A DNA stretch of 64,000 bases. It comes from Lamprobacter modestohalophilus. Its GTDB lineage: Bacteria; Pseudomonadota; Gammaproteobacteria; Chromatiales; Chromatiaceae. Shown one piece after another: positions 44,394-54,794 of this stretch. The position numbers and the translations under genes were made by a program. The notes under the pieces are model-generated. The model worked only from the letters and a program-made list of their open reading frames with translations, searched no databases and had not been told where the DNA came from. Each line of letters opens with the position of its first letter. The first letter of the stretch is position 1. Location of the stretch: positions 45,330 to 109,329 of the forward strand of contig NZ_NRRY01000012.1 of the NCBI RefSeq assembly GCF_016583905.1. The letters run 5' to 3'.

Positions 44394-45962
44394 TCAGTGG
44401 CGGAAATGCCGCATCCCGGTGAATAGCATCGCGATGCCGTGCTCGTCAGCGGCTGCGATCACCTCGTCGTCGCGCATCGAGCCACCGGGCTGGATGACGG
44501 CGCGAATGCCGGCTGCCGCGGCCTGATCGAGCCCATCGCGGAACGGGAAGAAGGCGTCGGAGGCGAGCACGGCTCCGGCCACTTCGAGGCCTGCTTGCTC
44601 GGCCTTGATGCTGGCGATGCGGGCTGAATTGACGCGGCTCATCTGACCGGCGCCAACGCCGACCGTCATGCCGTCGCGCGCGTAGACAATCGCGTTCGAC
44701 TTGACGAACTTGGCCACGCGCCAGGCGAAGAGCAGATCCTCGCGCTCTGCCTCGCTTGGCGCTCGTTTGGTCACGCAGTTTAGTGTTGCGGTCAGGTCGA
44801 GATCAGCCCCTTGCACCAAGAGTCCACCGCGTACGCGTTTGAAATCCCGATAGGGCTGGCGCTCCACGGGCCAGGGGCCGCAGCGCAAGAGGCGCACATG
44901 CTTCTTCGCCGCGATCGCCTCGATGGCCTCCTGACTGACCTCAGGCGCGATGATCACCTCAACAAATTGGCGGGCGACGATGGCCGCGGCGGTCTCGCCA
45001 TCGAGCCGCTCATTAAAGGCGATGATGCCTCCGAACGCCGATTCCGGATCGGTGCTGAAGGCGCGCTCGTAGGCGCTGAGCAGGCTCTCACCAACAGCAA
45101 CACCACAAGGGTTGGCATGCTTGACGATCACGCAGGCCGGCGAATCCCCGAATTGTTTCACACACTCGAGTGCGGCATCGGTGTCAGCGATGTTGTTGTA
45201 GCTGAGCGCCTTACCTTGCAACTGCTCGGACGTGGCCAGGCTTGCCTCACAGCCGCCTCGGCCAACATAAAAGGCCGCGGTCTGATGCGGATTTTCGCCG
45301 TAACGCATCGCCTGGCGCTTGCGAAACTGCATGTTGAAGGTGCGCGGCAGACCTTCTGGCTTGCCCTCCGGATGCTCGATGATGGCACCCAAATAGTTGG
45401 CGATGGCGCCGTCGTAATGAGCCGTGTGCTCAAAGGCGCGCACGGCCAGATCGAAGCGGGTCTCATCGTCGACCGCACCGCCGTTCGCTTCCATCGTTGC
45501 CAACACCCGATCGTAATCGGCTGGATCGCAGACCACGGTCACGTCACGATGGTTCTTGGCTGCAGCTCGGATGAGTGTCGGGCCGCCGATGTCGATGTTC
45601 TCGATCGCGGTCGGCAGGTCGCACTCAGGACGCGCGACGGTTTCCTCGAACGGGTAGAGGTTGACGACCACGAGATCGATCGGGCGGATCTCATTTTCGT
45701 GCATCACCTGGTCATCTTCGCCACGGCGCCCGAGGATGCCGCCATGAATGCGGGGATGCAGCGTCTTGACCCGTCCGTCCATCATCTCCGGAAACCCGGT
45801 GTACTCGGCGACCTCGATCACCGGCACGTCTTGTTCGGTCAGCAGCCGCGCCGTGCCGCCGGTGGATAGGATCTCGACGCCGCGCTGACGCAATGCAGCG
45901 GCGAAGGCGGCGATGCCGGTTTTGTCGGAGACGCTGATCAGCGCCCGTCTGATTGACTTCAT
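44394..45962 (-). CDS. purH: Bifunctional AICAR transformylase / IMP cyclohydrolase
   Basis: Last two steps of purine synthesis, 522 residues. The N-terminal MGS-like cyclohydrolase domain starts [20 protein letters not shown] and has [12 protein letters not shown] and [12 protein letters not shown]. The C-terminal transformylase contains [37 protein letters not shown] and [18 protein letters not shown], ending [17 protein letters not shown]. Complete and of normal length. The gap upstream to fis has CTCTCTGA-type short repeats. Confidence 0.97.
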   Translation of the reverse strand: MKSIRRALISVSDKTGIAAFAAALRQRGVEILSTGGTARLLTEQDVPVIEVAEYTGFPEMMDGRVKTLHPRIHGGILGRRGEDDQVMHENEIRPIDLVVVNLYPFEETVARPECDLPTAIENIDIGGPTLIRAAAKNHRDVTVVCDPADYDRVLATMEANGGAVDDETRFDLAVRAFEHTAHYDGAIANYLGAIIEHPEGKPEGLPRTFNMQFRKRQAMRYGENPHQTAAFYVGRGGCEASLATSEQLQGKALSYNNIADTDAALECVKQFGDSPACVIVKHANPCGVAVGESLLSAYERAFSTDPESAFGGIIAFNERLDGETAAAIVARQFVEVIIAPEVSQEAIEAIAAKKHVRLLRCGPWPVERQPYRDFKRVRGGLLVQGADLDLTATLNCVTKRAPSEAEREDLLFAWRVAKFVKSNAIVYARDGMTVGVGAGQMSRVNSARIASIKAEQAGLEVAGAVLASDAFFPFRDGLDQAAAAGIRAVIQPGGSMRDDEVIAAADEHGIAMLFTGMRHFRH

Positions 45963-46050
45963 TCTGAGTGCTCTCTGAGTTCTCTCTGAATTCTCTTTTC
46001 TGAATTCTCTCGGCGCGACTCGCGCCCGGCGCGCACCTGCGCAGCCAAGC

Positions 46051-46332
46051 CTAGTCGGCCTTATTCTTAAGCTTCTTGCGCAGTGTGCCGCGGCTGATGC
46101 CGAGGATCTCTGCGGCCGCGGACTGGTTGCCCATGGTGTGCTCGAGCACGGCCTCGATCATCGGCTGCTCAACCTCGTCCATCACCAGCCGGTAGAGCCC
46201 TTGGATGTCATGATCTCCCATCGCACTGAGGTAGCTACGCAAGGCGGTAAGGACGCATTCTCGCAGGGGCTGACTGCGGTTCGCCCCTTCATCGAGCGTC
46301 TCTGGCACCGCAAAGCTTTGCATGTCATTCAT
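46051..46332 (-). CDS. fis: DNA-binding protein Fis
   Basis: A 93-residue nucleoid-associated protein. The C-terminal helix-turn-helix is [21 protein letters not shown], a Fis/NtrC-type [21 protein letters not shown] is the typical preceding helix. Its start overlaps the dusB stop by four bases, reproducing the classic dusB-fis operon. Confidence 0.97.
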   Translation of the reverse strand: MNDMQSFAVPETLDEGANRSQPLRECVLTALRSYLSAMGDHDIQGLYRLVMDEVEQPMIEAVLEHTMGNQSAAAEILGISRGTLRKKLKNKAD

Positions 46333-47534
46333 CGATTGACTCCTTGGTGCCGAATCCAGTGGATATCAGGCGCCAGCGATGCGAAGTCGCTGAGGCCATC
46401 GGTTGAATCTGCGCTTCGAGCAAGCACGCCCGACGAGATGCAGTCGGCCGAGATGCAGTCGGCAAAATGCTTGCGTAGCAGATCAAGCTGCGACGCCGCC
46501 GTCGTCGTTGCCATCAACCGTTGGCGCAGATGCTCGCCCTCGGCGCTCGAGTCAGAGCCGCCGCGCAAGTCACGCAGGGTCCAGCCGATATGCTTGCGTG
46601 CGATCAACACTCCGCGCTGCTCACCGTAGAAACAGTACAGACGGTCTAGGTGCTCCATCAAGATGGCCCCAATCCACGCCATCGAGGGTGCCCTAGGCAC
46701 CTCGGAGACCCTGGCTGAGAGCTGGTCGCTCGCCGGATGCGCTGTCGTTGCCAGACCGCGCAGTGCGGCGGCCATGCTGCCGAAGATCCAAGGCCGGCCC
46801 ATGGCGGCGCGCCCGAGCATAATAGCATCGGCGCCGGTGCTGTTCAGTACCTCGATCGCTTTGGTCGCACGATCGATGTCCCCATTCGCCACGAGCGGCA
46901 GCGCGCATTGCTCGCGGATGCCAGCAAGACTCTCCACCTCCGCCTCGCCCTGATAGCCGCAGGCGCGGGTGCGGCCGTGCACGGTTAAGAGCTGAATCCC
47001 GCTCGCCTCGGCAATGCGGGCGATATTGGCGAGATTTCGTGTCTCTGGCGACCAGCCGGTGCGGGTCTTGAGCGTCACCGGCACATCGACCGAGCGCACC
47101 ACTGCCTCCAGGATGCGCCCGACTAAGGCCTCATCGCGCAGCAGCGCCGAGCCGGCTGCCGCCTTGCACACCTTCTTGGCCGGGCAGCCGAGGTTGATAT
47201 CGATCAGCTCGGCACCGCAGTCGGCGTTGTGGCGCGCGGCTTCGGCCATCTGCTGTGGATCGGAGCCGGCGATCTGCACCGCAATGGGGCCCGGCTCGCC
47301 GCGGTGATCGGTGCGCTCGCGGCTCTTGCGGGTGTTGCGCAGGGCGGGATTGGCCGAGACCATCTCAGAGATGGTAAGGCCGGCACCGAGCCGCCGACAG
47401 AGCAAACGAAAGGGTTGATCGGTGACCCCGGCCATCGGCGCTAGGATGAGCCGGTTCGGGATGCTGACGGAGCCGATCTGCAGCGGCTGCAGGAGCTTAG
47501 CGGCGTTAGCAGCAGAGGGATCAAGGGCGAGCAT
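46329..47534 (-). CDS. dusB: tRNA-dihydrouridine synthase B
   Basis: FMN-dependent enzyme that reduces uridine in tRNA, 401 residues. LILAPMAGVTDQPFRLLCRR and ELIDINLGCPAKKVCKAAAG with the catalytic Cys, TVHGRTRACGYQG, and VANGDIDRATKAIEVLNSTG are typical of DusB. Most DusB proteins have about 320-340 residues; the C-terminal 65 residues here are extra and include a 15-bp tandem duplication (ADCISADCIS). Translationally coupled to fis. Confidence 0.96.
   Translation of the reverse strand: MLALDPSAANAAKLLQPLQIGSVSIPNRLILAPMAGVTDQPFRLLCRRLGAGLTISEMVSANPALRNTRKSRERTDHRGEPGPIAVQIAGSDPQQMAEAARHNADCGAELIDINLGCPAKKVCKAAAGSALLRDEALVGRILEAVVRSVDVPVTLKTRTGWSPETRNLANIARIAEASGIQLLTVHGRTRACGYQGEAEVESLAGIREQCALPLVANGDIDRATKAIEVLNSTGADAIMLGRAAMGRPWIFGSMAAALRGLATTAHPASDQLSARVSEVPRAPSMAWIGAILMEHLDRLYCFYGEQRGVLIARKHIGWTLRDLRGGSDSSAEGEHLRQRLMATTTAASQLDLLRKHFADCISADCISSGVLARSADSTDGLSDFASLAPDIHWIRHQGVNR
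46434..46463. repeat. 15-bp tandem duplication near the 3' end of dusB
   Basis: CGAGATGCAGTCGGC occurs twice in direct succession (46434-46448, 46449-46463), coding on the minus strand for ADCIS twice. Confidence 0.88.
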
Positions 47535-47708
47535 GATGCGGGGCAGGGTCGTCTGGCAGGGCTGGTGCAGCGCGCCTATGGCACAATCCTAGCGTAGTTC
47601 TCAGCGGTGAGTATCGCAGGGTTCGTGCAAGCGGTCCGATCGGGCCTCATTATTGGGGTCGCCCCGTCGCGGTCGCGGTCATGGCTTTAGGCCGTTAACA
47701 GAAGTCGC

Positions 47709-48647
47709 CTAAGGGCTGGCCCGGCGCTGACCGCTGATCAAGACCCAATCCTCGCGCTCCAGCGGGGGCTCGAGTGCGAATGTCGCGCGATAGGCGGAGC
47801 TGACGTTGTCCGCCTGATGAAGCAGGATTCCGGACAGTGCCAGCTGCCCACCCGGCCGGGTCAGCTGGCTCAGGGTTGGCGCCAGCTCGACCAAAGGGCC
47901 AGCGAGGATGTTGGCTACCAGCAGATCGGCGGTCTCCCTTGGCATCCGCCCAGGCTCGCAGACCGAGAGGCGCTCGTCGACGCCGTTCGCACGTGCGTTC
48001 TCGAGCGTGGCTTCTAGCGCCTGTGGATCATGATCGACCGCCAGCGCGCGGACCGCGCCCAGCTTCAACGCTGCGATGGCGAGGATACCGGAGCCACAGC
48101 CGAAATCGATCAGCGTGGAGCCGGCAAGTGGCGTGCGATCCAGCCATTCGAGGCAGAGCGCCGTGGTGGCATGATGGCCAGTTCCAAACGCCAGCCCTGG
48201 GTCGAGGTCGATCACCACCGCATCGGCCGCTTCAATGGCATGGCCGCGTGGGCAGATCCAGAGCCGCTCACCGAAACGCTGCGGCTGCAGCCCTTCCAGC
48301 CAGAGCCGTTCCCAAGGTTGGTCTTCGAGTCGATGCAGGCTTGGCGGTGCTAGGCAGTGCGTCGTCAGGAGTTGGGCTGCAGACTCGGCCTGCTGGCTGC
48401 CGGCCGGGCTGGCATCGAACAGCGCGGTGATCCGCAATTGGCGCCAGAGCGGCGTCTCGCCAGGGGCCGGCTCGAGCACCTGATGGCGATGCGCGGCGTC
48501 CGCGTCAGTCAGGCCAGCCAGCCCATCGTTGTCCTCATCGTTGCCCTGATCGAGGGTCACCGCCAAGGCTCCGGCGTTTTCCAGCGCCGCCTCGATCAAC
48601 GGCGCCGCGTCTCGATCGACCAGTAGCTCGAGCTCAATCCAGGCCAT
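47709..48647 (-). CDS. prmA: Ribosomal protein L11 methyltransferase
   Basis: A 312-residue SAM-dependent methyltransferase that trimethylates L11. The N-terminal L11-binding domain starts AWIELELLVDRDAAPLIEAA; the catalytic domain has DPGLAFGTGHHATTALCLEW and STLIDFGCGSGILAIAALKL (motif I), then DLLVANILAGPLVELAPTLS. ATG at 48647 is chosen on family N-terminus; it is 23 bases after accC. accB-accC-prmA is a common operon order. Confidence 0.96.
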   Translation of the reverse strand: MAWIELELLVDRDAAPLIEAALENAGALAVTLDQGNDEDNDGLAGLTDADAAHRHQVLEPAPGETPLWRQLRITALFDASPAGSQQAESAAQLLTTHCLAPPSLHRLEDQPWERLWLEGLQPQRFGERLWICPRGHAIEAADAVVIDLDPGLAFGTGHHATTALCLEWLDRTPLAGSTLIDFGCGSGILAIAALKLGAVRALAVDHDPQALEATLENARANGVDERLSVCEPGRMPRETADLLVANILAGPLVELAPTLSQLTRPGGQLALSGILLHQADNVSSAYRATFALEPPLEREDWVLISGQRRASP

Positions 48648-48670
48648 CTCAGCGTCGCCGAGCGCTACGG

Positions 48671-50011
48671 TCAGAGACCGAGCTTCTTCTCGAGATAATG
48701 GATATTGATGCCGCCCTGCTGGAAGGCTGCATCCTTGAGCAGTTGCCGATGCAAGGGAATATTGGTGTTGATGCCTTGGATGATGGTCTCGCGCAGCGCA
48801 TTGCTCATGCGCGCCAGCGCCGCTGCCCGGTCTTCGCCGTGCGCAATCAGCTTGCCGATCATCGAGTCGTAGTAGGGCGGCACCACATAGCCGGCGTAGA
48901 TATGGGTATCGATGCGCACACCCGGGCCACCCGGCGCATGGAACTCCTCGATCGGACCGGGGCTCGGCATGAAGGTCTCGGGATGCTCGGCGTTCAGCCG
49001 GCACTCGATGGCGTGGCCACGCGGCACGATATCGCTCTGGCGATAACGGAGTCGTTCGCCGCCAGCGACCAGGATCTGTTCCTTGATCACGTCGACGCCG
49101 GTGATCATCTCGGTCACGGGATGCTCAACCTGTACCCGCGTGTTCATCTCGATGAAGTAAAACTCATCGTCTTGATAGAGGAACTCGAAGGTGCCGAGCC
49201 CGCGATAGCCGATCGTGCTACAGGCCTCGGCGCAACGTTCGCCGATCCGCTGCCGCTGCTCTGGGGTGATACCGGGGGCTGGCGCCTCTTCGATGACCTT
49301 TTGATGCCGGCGCTGCATCGAGCAATCGCGCTCGCACAGATGGATGGCATTGCCATAGCTGTCGGCCAGCACCTGGAACTCCACATGGCGGGGGTTCTCG
49401 AGGTACTTCTCCATGTAGACGACATCGTTGCCAAAGGCGGCGCCGGCCTCGGCCTTGGTCAGCGAGATGGCGTTTAGGAGCGTCGCATCCGAGTGCACCA
49501 CGCGCATGCCGCGCCCGCCACCGCCACCCGCGGCCTTGATGATGACCGGATAGCCGATCTCGCGCGCTAACTGCAGCGTCTGCTTGGCATCTTCCTCGAT
49601 TGGGCCATCGGAGCCGGGCACACAGGGCACGCCGGCCTGCTTCATCGCTCGGATCGCCGAGACCTTATCGCCCATCAGCCGGATCGTGTCCGGTCTGGGA
49701 CCGATGAAGACGAACCCGGAGCGCTCGACCCGTTCGGCGAAATCGGCGTTCTCCGAGAGGAACCCATAGCCGGGATGGATAGCGACGGTGTCGGTGACCT
49801 CGGCGGCGCTGATGATCGCCGGGATATGCAGGTAGCTGTCGCGCGAGGGCGCCGGCCCGATGCAGACCGACTCATCGGCGAGCAGCACATGCTTCAGCTC
49901 GCGGTCGGCCTCGGAATGGACGGCGACGGTTTTGATGCCGAGCTCGCGACAGGCGCGCTGGATACGTAGCGCGATCTCGCCGCGGTTGGCGATGAGGATC
50001 TTCTCGATCAT
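48671..50011 (-). CDS. accC: Acetyl-CoA carboxylase biotin carboxylase subunit
   Basis: ATP-grasp enzyme that carboxylates biotin on AccB, 446 residues, normal length. [57 protein letters not shown] (ATP-binding glycine loop) and [20 protein letters not shown] are all family signatures. Starts by a four-base overlap with the accB stop. Confidence 0.98.
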   Translation of the reverse strand: MIEKILIANRGEIALRIQRACRELGIKTVAVHSEADRELKHVLLADESVCIGPAPSRDSYLHIPAIISAAEVTDTVAIHPGYGFLSENADFAERVERSGFVFIGPRPDTIRLMGDKVSAIRAMKQAGVPCVPGSDGPIEEDAKQTLQLAREIGYPVIIKAAGGGGGRGMRVVHSDATLLNAISLTKAEAGAAFGNDVVYMEKYLENPRHVEFQVLADSYGNAIHLCERDCSMQRRHQKVIEEAPAPGITPEQRQRIGERCAEACSTIGYRGLGTFEFLYQDDEFYFIEMNTRVQVEHPVTEMITGVDVIKEQILVAGGERLRYRQSDIVPRGHAIECRLNAEHPETFMPSPGPIEEFHAPGGPGVRIDTHIYAGYVVPPYYDSMIGKLIAHGEDRAAALARMSNALRETIIQGINTNIPLHRQLLKDAAFQQGGINIHYLEKKLGL

Positions 50012-50460
50012 TCGATCACGAACAACGGTTGGTTGTACTCAACAGGCTGGCCATTCTCGACCATGATCTTCTTGATCACGCCAGCGCGCTCTGATTCGAT
50101 CTGATTCAGGATCTTCATGGCCTCGATGATGCACAGGATGTCACCCACCTTCACCTCTTGGCCTTCTTCGACGAACGACTTGGCGCCCGGCGACGGCGAT
50201 CGATAGAAGGTGCCGACCATCGGTGAGCGCGCCAGACAGGCGTCGTCAACCTCTGGGGCGCTGGGCGCCGCAGCCGGTATGGCGCCTGACGCCGCCGGGC
50301 TCATGGCAGGTGCCGGCGCTGGCGCCTGCATCATGAACTGGGGTGCCCCGCTGCCATGGCGGCTGATACGGACGGATTCTTCGCCCTCGTGAATCTCGAT
50401 CTCTGCGACGTTCGACTCGTCGAGCAGCTCGATCAGCTTTTTGACCTTGCGGATGTCCAT
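50008..50460 (-). CDS. accB: Biotin carboxyl carrier protein of acetyl-CoA carboxylase
   Basis: A 150-residue carrier. [20 protein letters not shown] is the N-terminal part, followed by an Ala/Pro-rich linker ([20 protein letters not shown]), then the biotinyl domain with biotinylation site [18 protein letters not shown]. It starts ATG at 50460; the longer open frame upstream has no family features. First gene of accB-accC-prmA. Confidence 0.97.
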   Translation of the reverse strand: MDIRKVKKLIELLDESNVAEIEIHEGEESVRISRHGSGAPQFMMQAPAPAPAMSPAASGAIPAAAPSAPEVDDACLARSPMVGTFYRSPSPGAKSFVEEGQEVKVGDILCIIEAMKILNQIESERAGVIKKIMVENGQPVEYNQPLFVIE

Positions 50461-50563
50461 GACAGTTGATTTTCTCGCCGTGGATGGATGCGTATTGTGT
50501 GAATGCGTGTTGTGACAGATGCGGGGCGTTCGGCGGGGTCGCTTGCGGTGGCAGCTGGCCAGC

Positions 50564-51010
50564 CTAGGGCGGACCATCGAGCCGATGCAGCGCTGCGGCG
50601 AGGGCCAGGCTGTAGCCTTGTGCGCCTAGCCCGCTGATGACGCCTTCTGCAATATCGGAAAAGTACGAATGGGCTCTAAACGACTCTCGCGCATGGACGT
50701 TCGACAGGTGCACCTCGATGAACGGAATGCTGACCGCAAGCAGCGCATCGCGTAACGCGATGCTGGTATGCGTGAAGGCGGCTGGATTGAACAGGATGTA
50801 CGCGACCCCGTCCGCTCCGGCTTGATGGATCGCATCAATCAGCGCGTGCTCGGCGTTGCTCTGAACCATCTGCAGCTCATGTCCAGCGGCCTCCGCGCTG
50901 GCGCTTAGAGTGCTGCCGATGCTCGCCAGCGTCTCACGTCCGTACGTCGTCGGCTCCCGGCTGCCAAGCAGGTTCAGATTAGGACCATTTAAACAGAGGA
51001 TCTTCGCCAT
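50564..51010 (-). CDS. aroQ: 3-dehydroquinate dehydratase, type II
   Basis: A 148-residue shikimate pathway enzyme. [20 protein letters not shown] carries the catalytic-loop Tyr; [31 protein letters not shown] and [20 protein letters not shown] follow. It is immediately upstream of accB in the usual gammaproteobacterial order. The 201 bases on its 5' side hold no gene. Confidence 0.97.
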   Translation of the reverse strand: MAKILCLNGPNLNLLGSREPTTYGRETLASIGSTLSASAEAAGHELQMVQSNAEHALIDAIHQAGADGVAYILFNPAAFTHTSIALRDALLAVSIPFIEVHLSNVHARESFRAHSYFSDIAEGVISGLGAQGYSLALAAALHRLDGPP

Positions 51011-51211
51011 GACACGGATCGAAAACGCGGCTATTGTCTGCGAACCGTCGGAAAAAGGGCGTTTTGCGCAGGCTCACACCGAATGCCGACAGGGTACGGC
51101 ATTCTGCGCCAATTTACAAAGCAGCAGTTGGCTGTCGTCGGGTAAAGACGTCTTTTCGACGCCGTTACCGACCGATAGGGACCTGTTCAGCCGACCCAGC
51201 CGACCGACCTG

Positions 51212-51778
51212 TCAGTTCACGCCAAGCAATAGCGGCCTCACCTCGCTTTCCAGCAAGCTGGCGTCGATCTCGCCGGTATGACTGAAAATGCGCCTGCCGA
51301 GCGGATCGAAGCCGACCGTGAACGGCAGTCCGCCAGTGCGGTTGCCAAGCTCGCGGGAGAGCTCGACGCTGTCGCGGTTGCCCAGCAAGATCGGATAGCT
51401 CACCGCGTTGTCCTCTAGGAAGCGAGCGATCTCCTCAGCGCGATCGATGGCGATGCCGACTACCTGCAGCCCTTGATTTCCATAGCGCTGCTGCCACTCG
51501 TCGAGCAACGGGATTTCGCGCAGGCAGGGCGGGCACCAGGTCGCCCAGAAGTTCAGCAACACGACCTTGCCAGCCCAACTGCTGCCGCTCAGCTCGCGGC
51601 CCTCGAGCGTTGGGAGTCGCAGATCGGGAAGGCTGTCAAGTGTGCCGTAGTAAGGACCATGTCGAAGCGACTCTGCATCCTGGTCGCCAACCTGGAGCCA
51701 GCGCTCGCCGAACAAGGCCAAGCCGATGCTGACCGACCCGGCCAGCACCGTCACAGCGAGGACCTTAGCGGCATTCAC
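51212..51778 (-). CDS. TlpA/ResA-like thioredoxin-fold lipoprotein-free disulfide reductase
   Basis: A 188-residue periplasmic protein with an N-terminal membrane anchor (VLAVTVLAGSVSIGLALFG) and a thioredoxin fold. The active site is WCPPC in VVLLNFWATWCPPCLREIPL, and the cis-Pro loop is GGLPFTVGFD. Its start overlaps the dsbD stop by four bases, so it probably receives electrons from the DsbD made just before it. It could reduce apocytochrome thiols (CcmG/ResA role) or protect periplasmic thiols; no ccm genes are in view. Confidence 0.9.
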   Translation of the reverse strand: MNAAKVLAVTVLAGSVSIGLALFGERWLQVGDQDAESLRHGPYYGTLDSLPDLRLPTLEGRELSGSSWAGKVVLLNFWATWCPPCLREIPLLDEWQQRYGNQGLQVVGIAIDRAEEIARFLEDNAVSYPILLGNRDSVELSRELGNRTGGLPFTVGFDPLGRRIFSHTGEIDASLLESEVRPLLLGVN

Positions 51779-54282
51779 TGCGCAAACTCGTTCAGATGTG
51801 CCGCAAACTCGTCGGCGGGAACAAAGCCAACGAGCCGCCAGCCGCGCTGCTCCTGGCCGCTGCTGTCAAAGAACATCATCGCCGGTGGTCCAGGGATGCC
51901 GAAGCGCTCCTGCATCAGCGCCTTATCCTCGGCGTCGTTTGCCGTCACGTCTGCTTGGAGCAGCACATAGCGTTGCATGGCTTGTTGGACGGCGGGGTCC
52001 GGAAAGGTGTAGCGCTCCATCTCCTTGCAGGACACACACCAGTCTGCATAGAAGTCGAGCATCACCGGCTTGCCGCCGGCGCTGGCCTCTGCCACCGCCT
52101 GGTCGAGATCGGCCAGGGTCTTGATGCGCTTGAACTCCGGATGCGCGGCCGCCGCGCCGCCTCCGCCCACTGCCGGCGCCAGGCCGCGGAGTGGCTGAAT
52201 GGTGTCCTTGCCGCCGGCGGCAGCGCCGACCAGCATCAGGACGCCGTACACCAGCAAGGCGACGCCGAGCGATTTCCACAACTTCGACCAGCCGCTGGCC
52301 TCGGGGCCATGTTGGGTGAGGGCGCCGAGGTACACGCCAGCGCTGATCAGCAGCAACGCCCAGAGTGCCATCGCGAAGGCTGCCGGGATGACGCGCTCGA
52401 CCAAGAGCACGGCCACGGCCAGCAACAACACGCCGAACACCGCCTTCACCGAATCCATCCAAGCACCGGCGCGCGGCAGCAGCTTGCCGGCCGAGGTGCC
52501 AATCGCAAGCAGCGGCGCGCCCATGCCGAGCCCGAGCCCGAGCAGGGCAAAGAAGCCGAGCACCGCATCCCCGGTCTTGCCGATGAAGATCAGCGCGCCC
52601 ATCAGCGGGGGCGCCACGCAGGGGCCGACGATCAGTGCCGAGAGCGCGCCCATGATGGCGGCTCCGGTCAGGGTGCCACCTTGCTGCTTATTGCTGATTT
52701 GCGTGAGCTTGGTCTGGACGCTGCTCGGCAATTGCAGATCGTAGAAGCCGAACATCGAGAGCGAGAGCGCAACGAAGATCGCCGCGAAGGTCGCCAGCAC
52801 CCAGGGGTTTTGGAACGCTGCCTGCAAGTTGGCGCCGAAGAGCCCAGCGATCACGCCGACGATGGCATAGGTCAGGGCCATCGCCAGCACATAGGCGAGC
52901 GAGAGGAAAAATGCCTGCCGGGTGGTGATCTTGCTGCCCTGACCGGCGATGATGCCGGAGAGGATCGGGATCATCGGGAACACGCAGGGTGTGAACGATA
53001 GCAGCAGGCCAAGCACGAAGAAGATCGCCAGCGCGCCAAAGATGCCGGTTTCGGCGAGACGCGCAGCGATTTGGTCTTGCTCCGAGACCCGTTCTGGCGC
53101 CGCTGATCCAGCGGCTTCACCAGCGGGCGGGGCAGGGTTGGCAGACTCAGCGGTTGCTGGCTCGGTCAAGGCCACCGTGGTGGTGGCAGGCGGTAGATCG
53201 AGCGTCAACCGATCCGTGACCGGCGGATAACAGATGCCACGCTCGGCGCAGCCTTGGTACTTGGCGACCAGCGTGACGCTGGTCGCCTCTGCGCTGCCGC
53301 GCAGCAGCGGCACGCTGAGATTCACATCGCCATGGTAGATCGCGATATCACCGATGGTGCCATCGGGGCGCACCGTGTCGGGCTTGATCTCGGCCTCGGG
53401 CAGCTCGTAGGGACCGAGCTGCACACCCTCAGCATCCTCGAGCCTGAGTTCGATCTCCTGCTGGTAGAGATAGGTCTCGGGCGCGATCCGCCAGCGCAGC
53501 GCCAAGGTTTGCGGGTCCTCGATCGCGACATCGAGCTGGAAAGCCTCTTCGGCGGGGAGGATGTCGTCTTCGAAGCCAAAGCCGAGCGATCGCGCGGGCA
53601 GCGAGTTCGAGCGCGTTGTCGGGTTCGCGCTGCTGCTGGTCAGGGGGCTTGTCGACCCATTGCCGCCGCTCATGAGCCCAGACGGTGCTGATGCTGGCTG
53701 CTGCTCAACGGCGGCCAAGCGCGGGAGCTCGAGCAAAATACTCTGGCGCTGGGGCGGATAGCAGAATCCAGCATCGGCACAGCCCTGCGACTGCGCCTCG
53801 ATTCGGACCACCTCACCAACAGCGTCAGTTCGAGTGACCGGGAGTGTCGCCTCGACGCGGTCGCGATAGATCTCGACCTCACCGAAGAACTGGTCCGTCT
53901 TGGTCTCGGCGGGCGGCAACTGAGCCTGACCAAGCTCGAAGCCGGGTGTCTTGCTCTCGAAGCGGAACTTGGCGCCGTAGAGATAGTAGCCAGGCTCGAT
54001 ATCCCAGCTCACCGTCACCGCATCTGGGCCTTGCGCGTTCCCGGTGATCTGGAACGCCTGATCTGGCTGCAAAAATTCGTCTTCGGCGACAGCTGCCGCC
54101 GGCAGTGCCAGGCCTATCGCCAGCAGGAGCAGGCCGATCAGGCCGAGCTGCGCGCCGTAATAAAGAGGGCGGCGTTGTTTGCCGGTCGACGGCGCGGCGA
54201 CTTTGGCGTCTGCGCGCTGTCTCCAGTCAAGTATTTGATCAAGTATTCGATCAAGCGTTGGACCAAGCGTTTGATCACTCAT
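51775..54282 (-). CDS. dsbD: Thiol:disulfide interchange protein DsbD with duplicated alpha domain
   Basis: Carries electrons from cytoplasmic thioredoxin across the inner membrane. From ATG at 54282, which overlaps the cutA stop, it has 835 residues; typical DsbD has about 570-620. Two N-terminal DsbD-alpha domains are present (about 55-190, with CADAGFCYPP, and about 240-375, with CAERGICYPP). Then come eight membrane helices with Cys in LLSFTPCVFPMIPILSGI and ALIVGPCVAPPLMGALI, and a C-terminal thioredoxin domain with WCVSC in FYADWCVSCKEMER. The second alpha domain explains the extra length. A basic cytoplasmic head holds 4-residue repeats. Confidence 0.95.
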   Translation of the reverse strand: MSDQTLGPTLDRILDQILDWRQRADAKVAAPSTGKQRRPLYYGAQLGLIGLLLLAIGLALPAAAVAEDEFLQPDQAFQITGNAQGPDAVTVSWDIEPGYYLYGAKFRFESKTPGFELGQAQLPPAETKTDQFFGEVEIYRDRVEATLPVTRTDAVGEVVRIEAQSQGCADAGFCYPPQRQSILLELPRLAAVEQQPASAPSGLMSGGNGSTSPLTSSSANPTTRSNSLPARSLGFGFEDDILPAEEAFQLDVAIEDPQTLALRWRIAPETYLYQQEIELRLEDAEGVQLGPYELPEAEIKPDTVRPDGTIGDIAIYHGDVNLSVPLLRGSAEATSVTLVAKYQGCAERGICYPPVTDRLTLDLPPATTTVALTEPATAESANPAPPAGEAAGSAAPERVSEQDQIAARLAETGIFGALAIFFVLGLLLSFTPCVFPMIPILSGIIAGQGSKITTRQAFFLSLAYVLAMALTYAIVGVIAGLFGANLQAAFQNPWVLATFAAIFVALSLSMFGFYDLQLPSSVQTKLTQISNKQQGGTLTGAAIMGALSALIVGPCVAPPLMGALIFIGKTGDAVLGFFALLGLGLGMGAPLLAIGTSAGKLLPRAGAWMDSVKAVFGVLLLAVAVLLVERVIPAAFAMALWALLLISAGVYLGALTQHGPEASGWSKLWKSLGVALLVYGVLMLVGAAAGGKDTIQPLRGLAPAVGGGGAAAAHPEFKRIKTLADLDQAVAEASAGGKPVMLDFYADWCVSCKEMERYTFPDPAVQQAMQRYVLLQADVTANDAEDKALMQERFGIPGPPAMMFFDSSGQEQRGWRLVGFVPADEFAAHLNEFAQ
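54227..54274. repeat. Four 12-bp units at the start of dsbD
   Basis: Four successive related 12-mers (TCAAGTATTTGA, TCAAGTATTCGA, TCAAGCGTTGGA, CCAAGCGTTTGA) code on the minus strand for QTLGPTLDRILDQILD near the N-terminus of DsbD. Confidence 0.85.
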
Positions 54283-54623
54283 TGGTTGTTCGCAGTGCAT
54301 TGGCGGACCCAGTCGAGATAGTTCTTGTTGCCGGTGGTGATCGGATGGCTGATCACCTCGGGGACGTCGTAGGGATGGAGCGTCTCGATGCGCGCTGCAA
54401 GCGCGGCGACTTGGCGTTCGGTCGTCTTGATCATCAGCAGCACCTCGGTGTCGGTCTCGATCTTATCCTGCCAGCGATACAGGGAGACCACGCCCGGCAT
54501 GATGTTGACACAGGCGGCCAGCCGTTCGGCGACAAGCGTTTGCGCCAGTGACTGGGCGGTTTGCGCATCGGGGCAGGTACAGAAGGTCAGGTAGACCGGC
54601 TCAGGTGCAGAGTGAGTTCCCAT
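54279..54623 (-). CDS. cutA: Divalent-cation tolerance protein CutA
   Basis: A 114-residue trimeric signalling-type protein. VYLTFCTCPDAQTAQSLAQT, LAACVNIMPGVVSLYRWQDK and EVLLMIKTTERQVAALAARI are the family blocks, then HPYDVPEVISHPITTGNKNYLDWV. It is coupled by a four-base overlap to dsbD, the same neighbourhood as in E. coli (cutA-dsbD). Despite its name, its cellular role is not settled. Confidence 0.96.
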   Translation of the reverse strand: MGTHSAPEPVYLTFCTCPDAQTAQSLAQTLVAERLAACVNIMPGVVSLYRWQDKIETDTEVLLMIKTTERQVAALAARIETLHPYDVPEVISHPITTGNKNYLDWVRQCTANNQ

Positions 54624-54794
54624 AGGGCGGCATGGATGGCTGTTCTAGGGGTAGGGGCTTGCGGACGAGCCGCATAGCCTAACGGAAACCGAGCGCCGAG
54701 GCTGCGGCGGTTTGAATCAGACAAATCCGGACAAACGTCCGGGTCATTGCGTCGGCTGAGCGATGGCAGGCGCGTTACTAGCGAGACCCGAGTT

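Noticed and set aside
51796..53001. A 401-residue open frame antisense to dsbD
   Set aside because: Low-complexity Arg/His/Gln-rich shadow with no family features; DsbD is certain.
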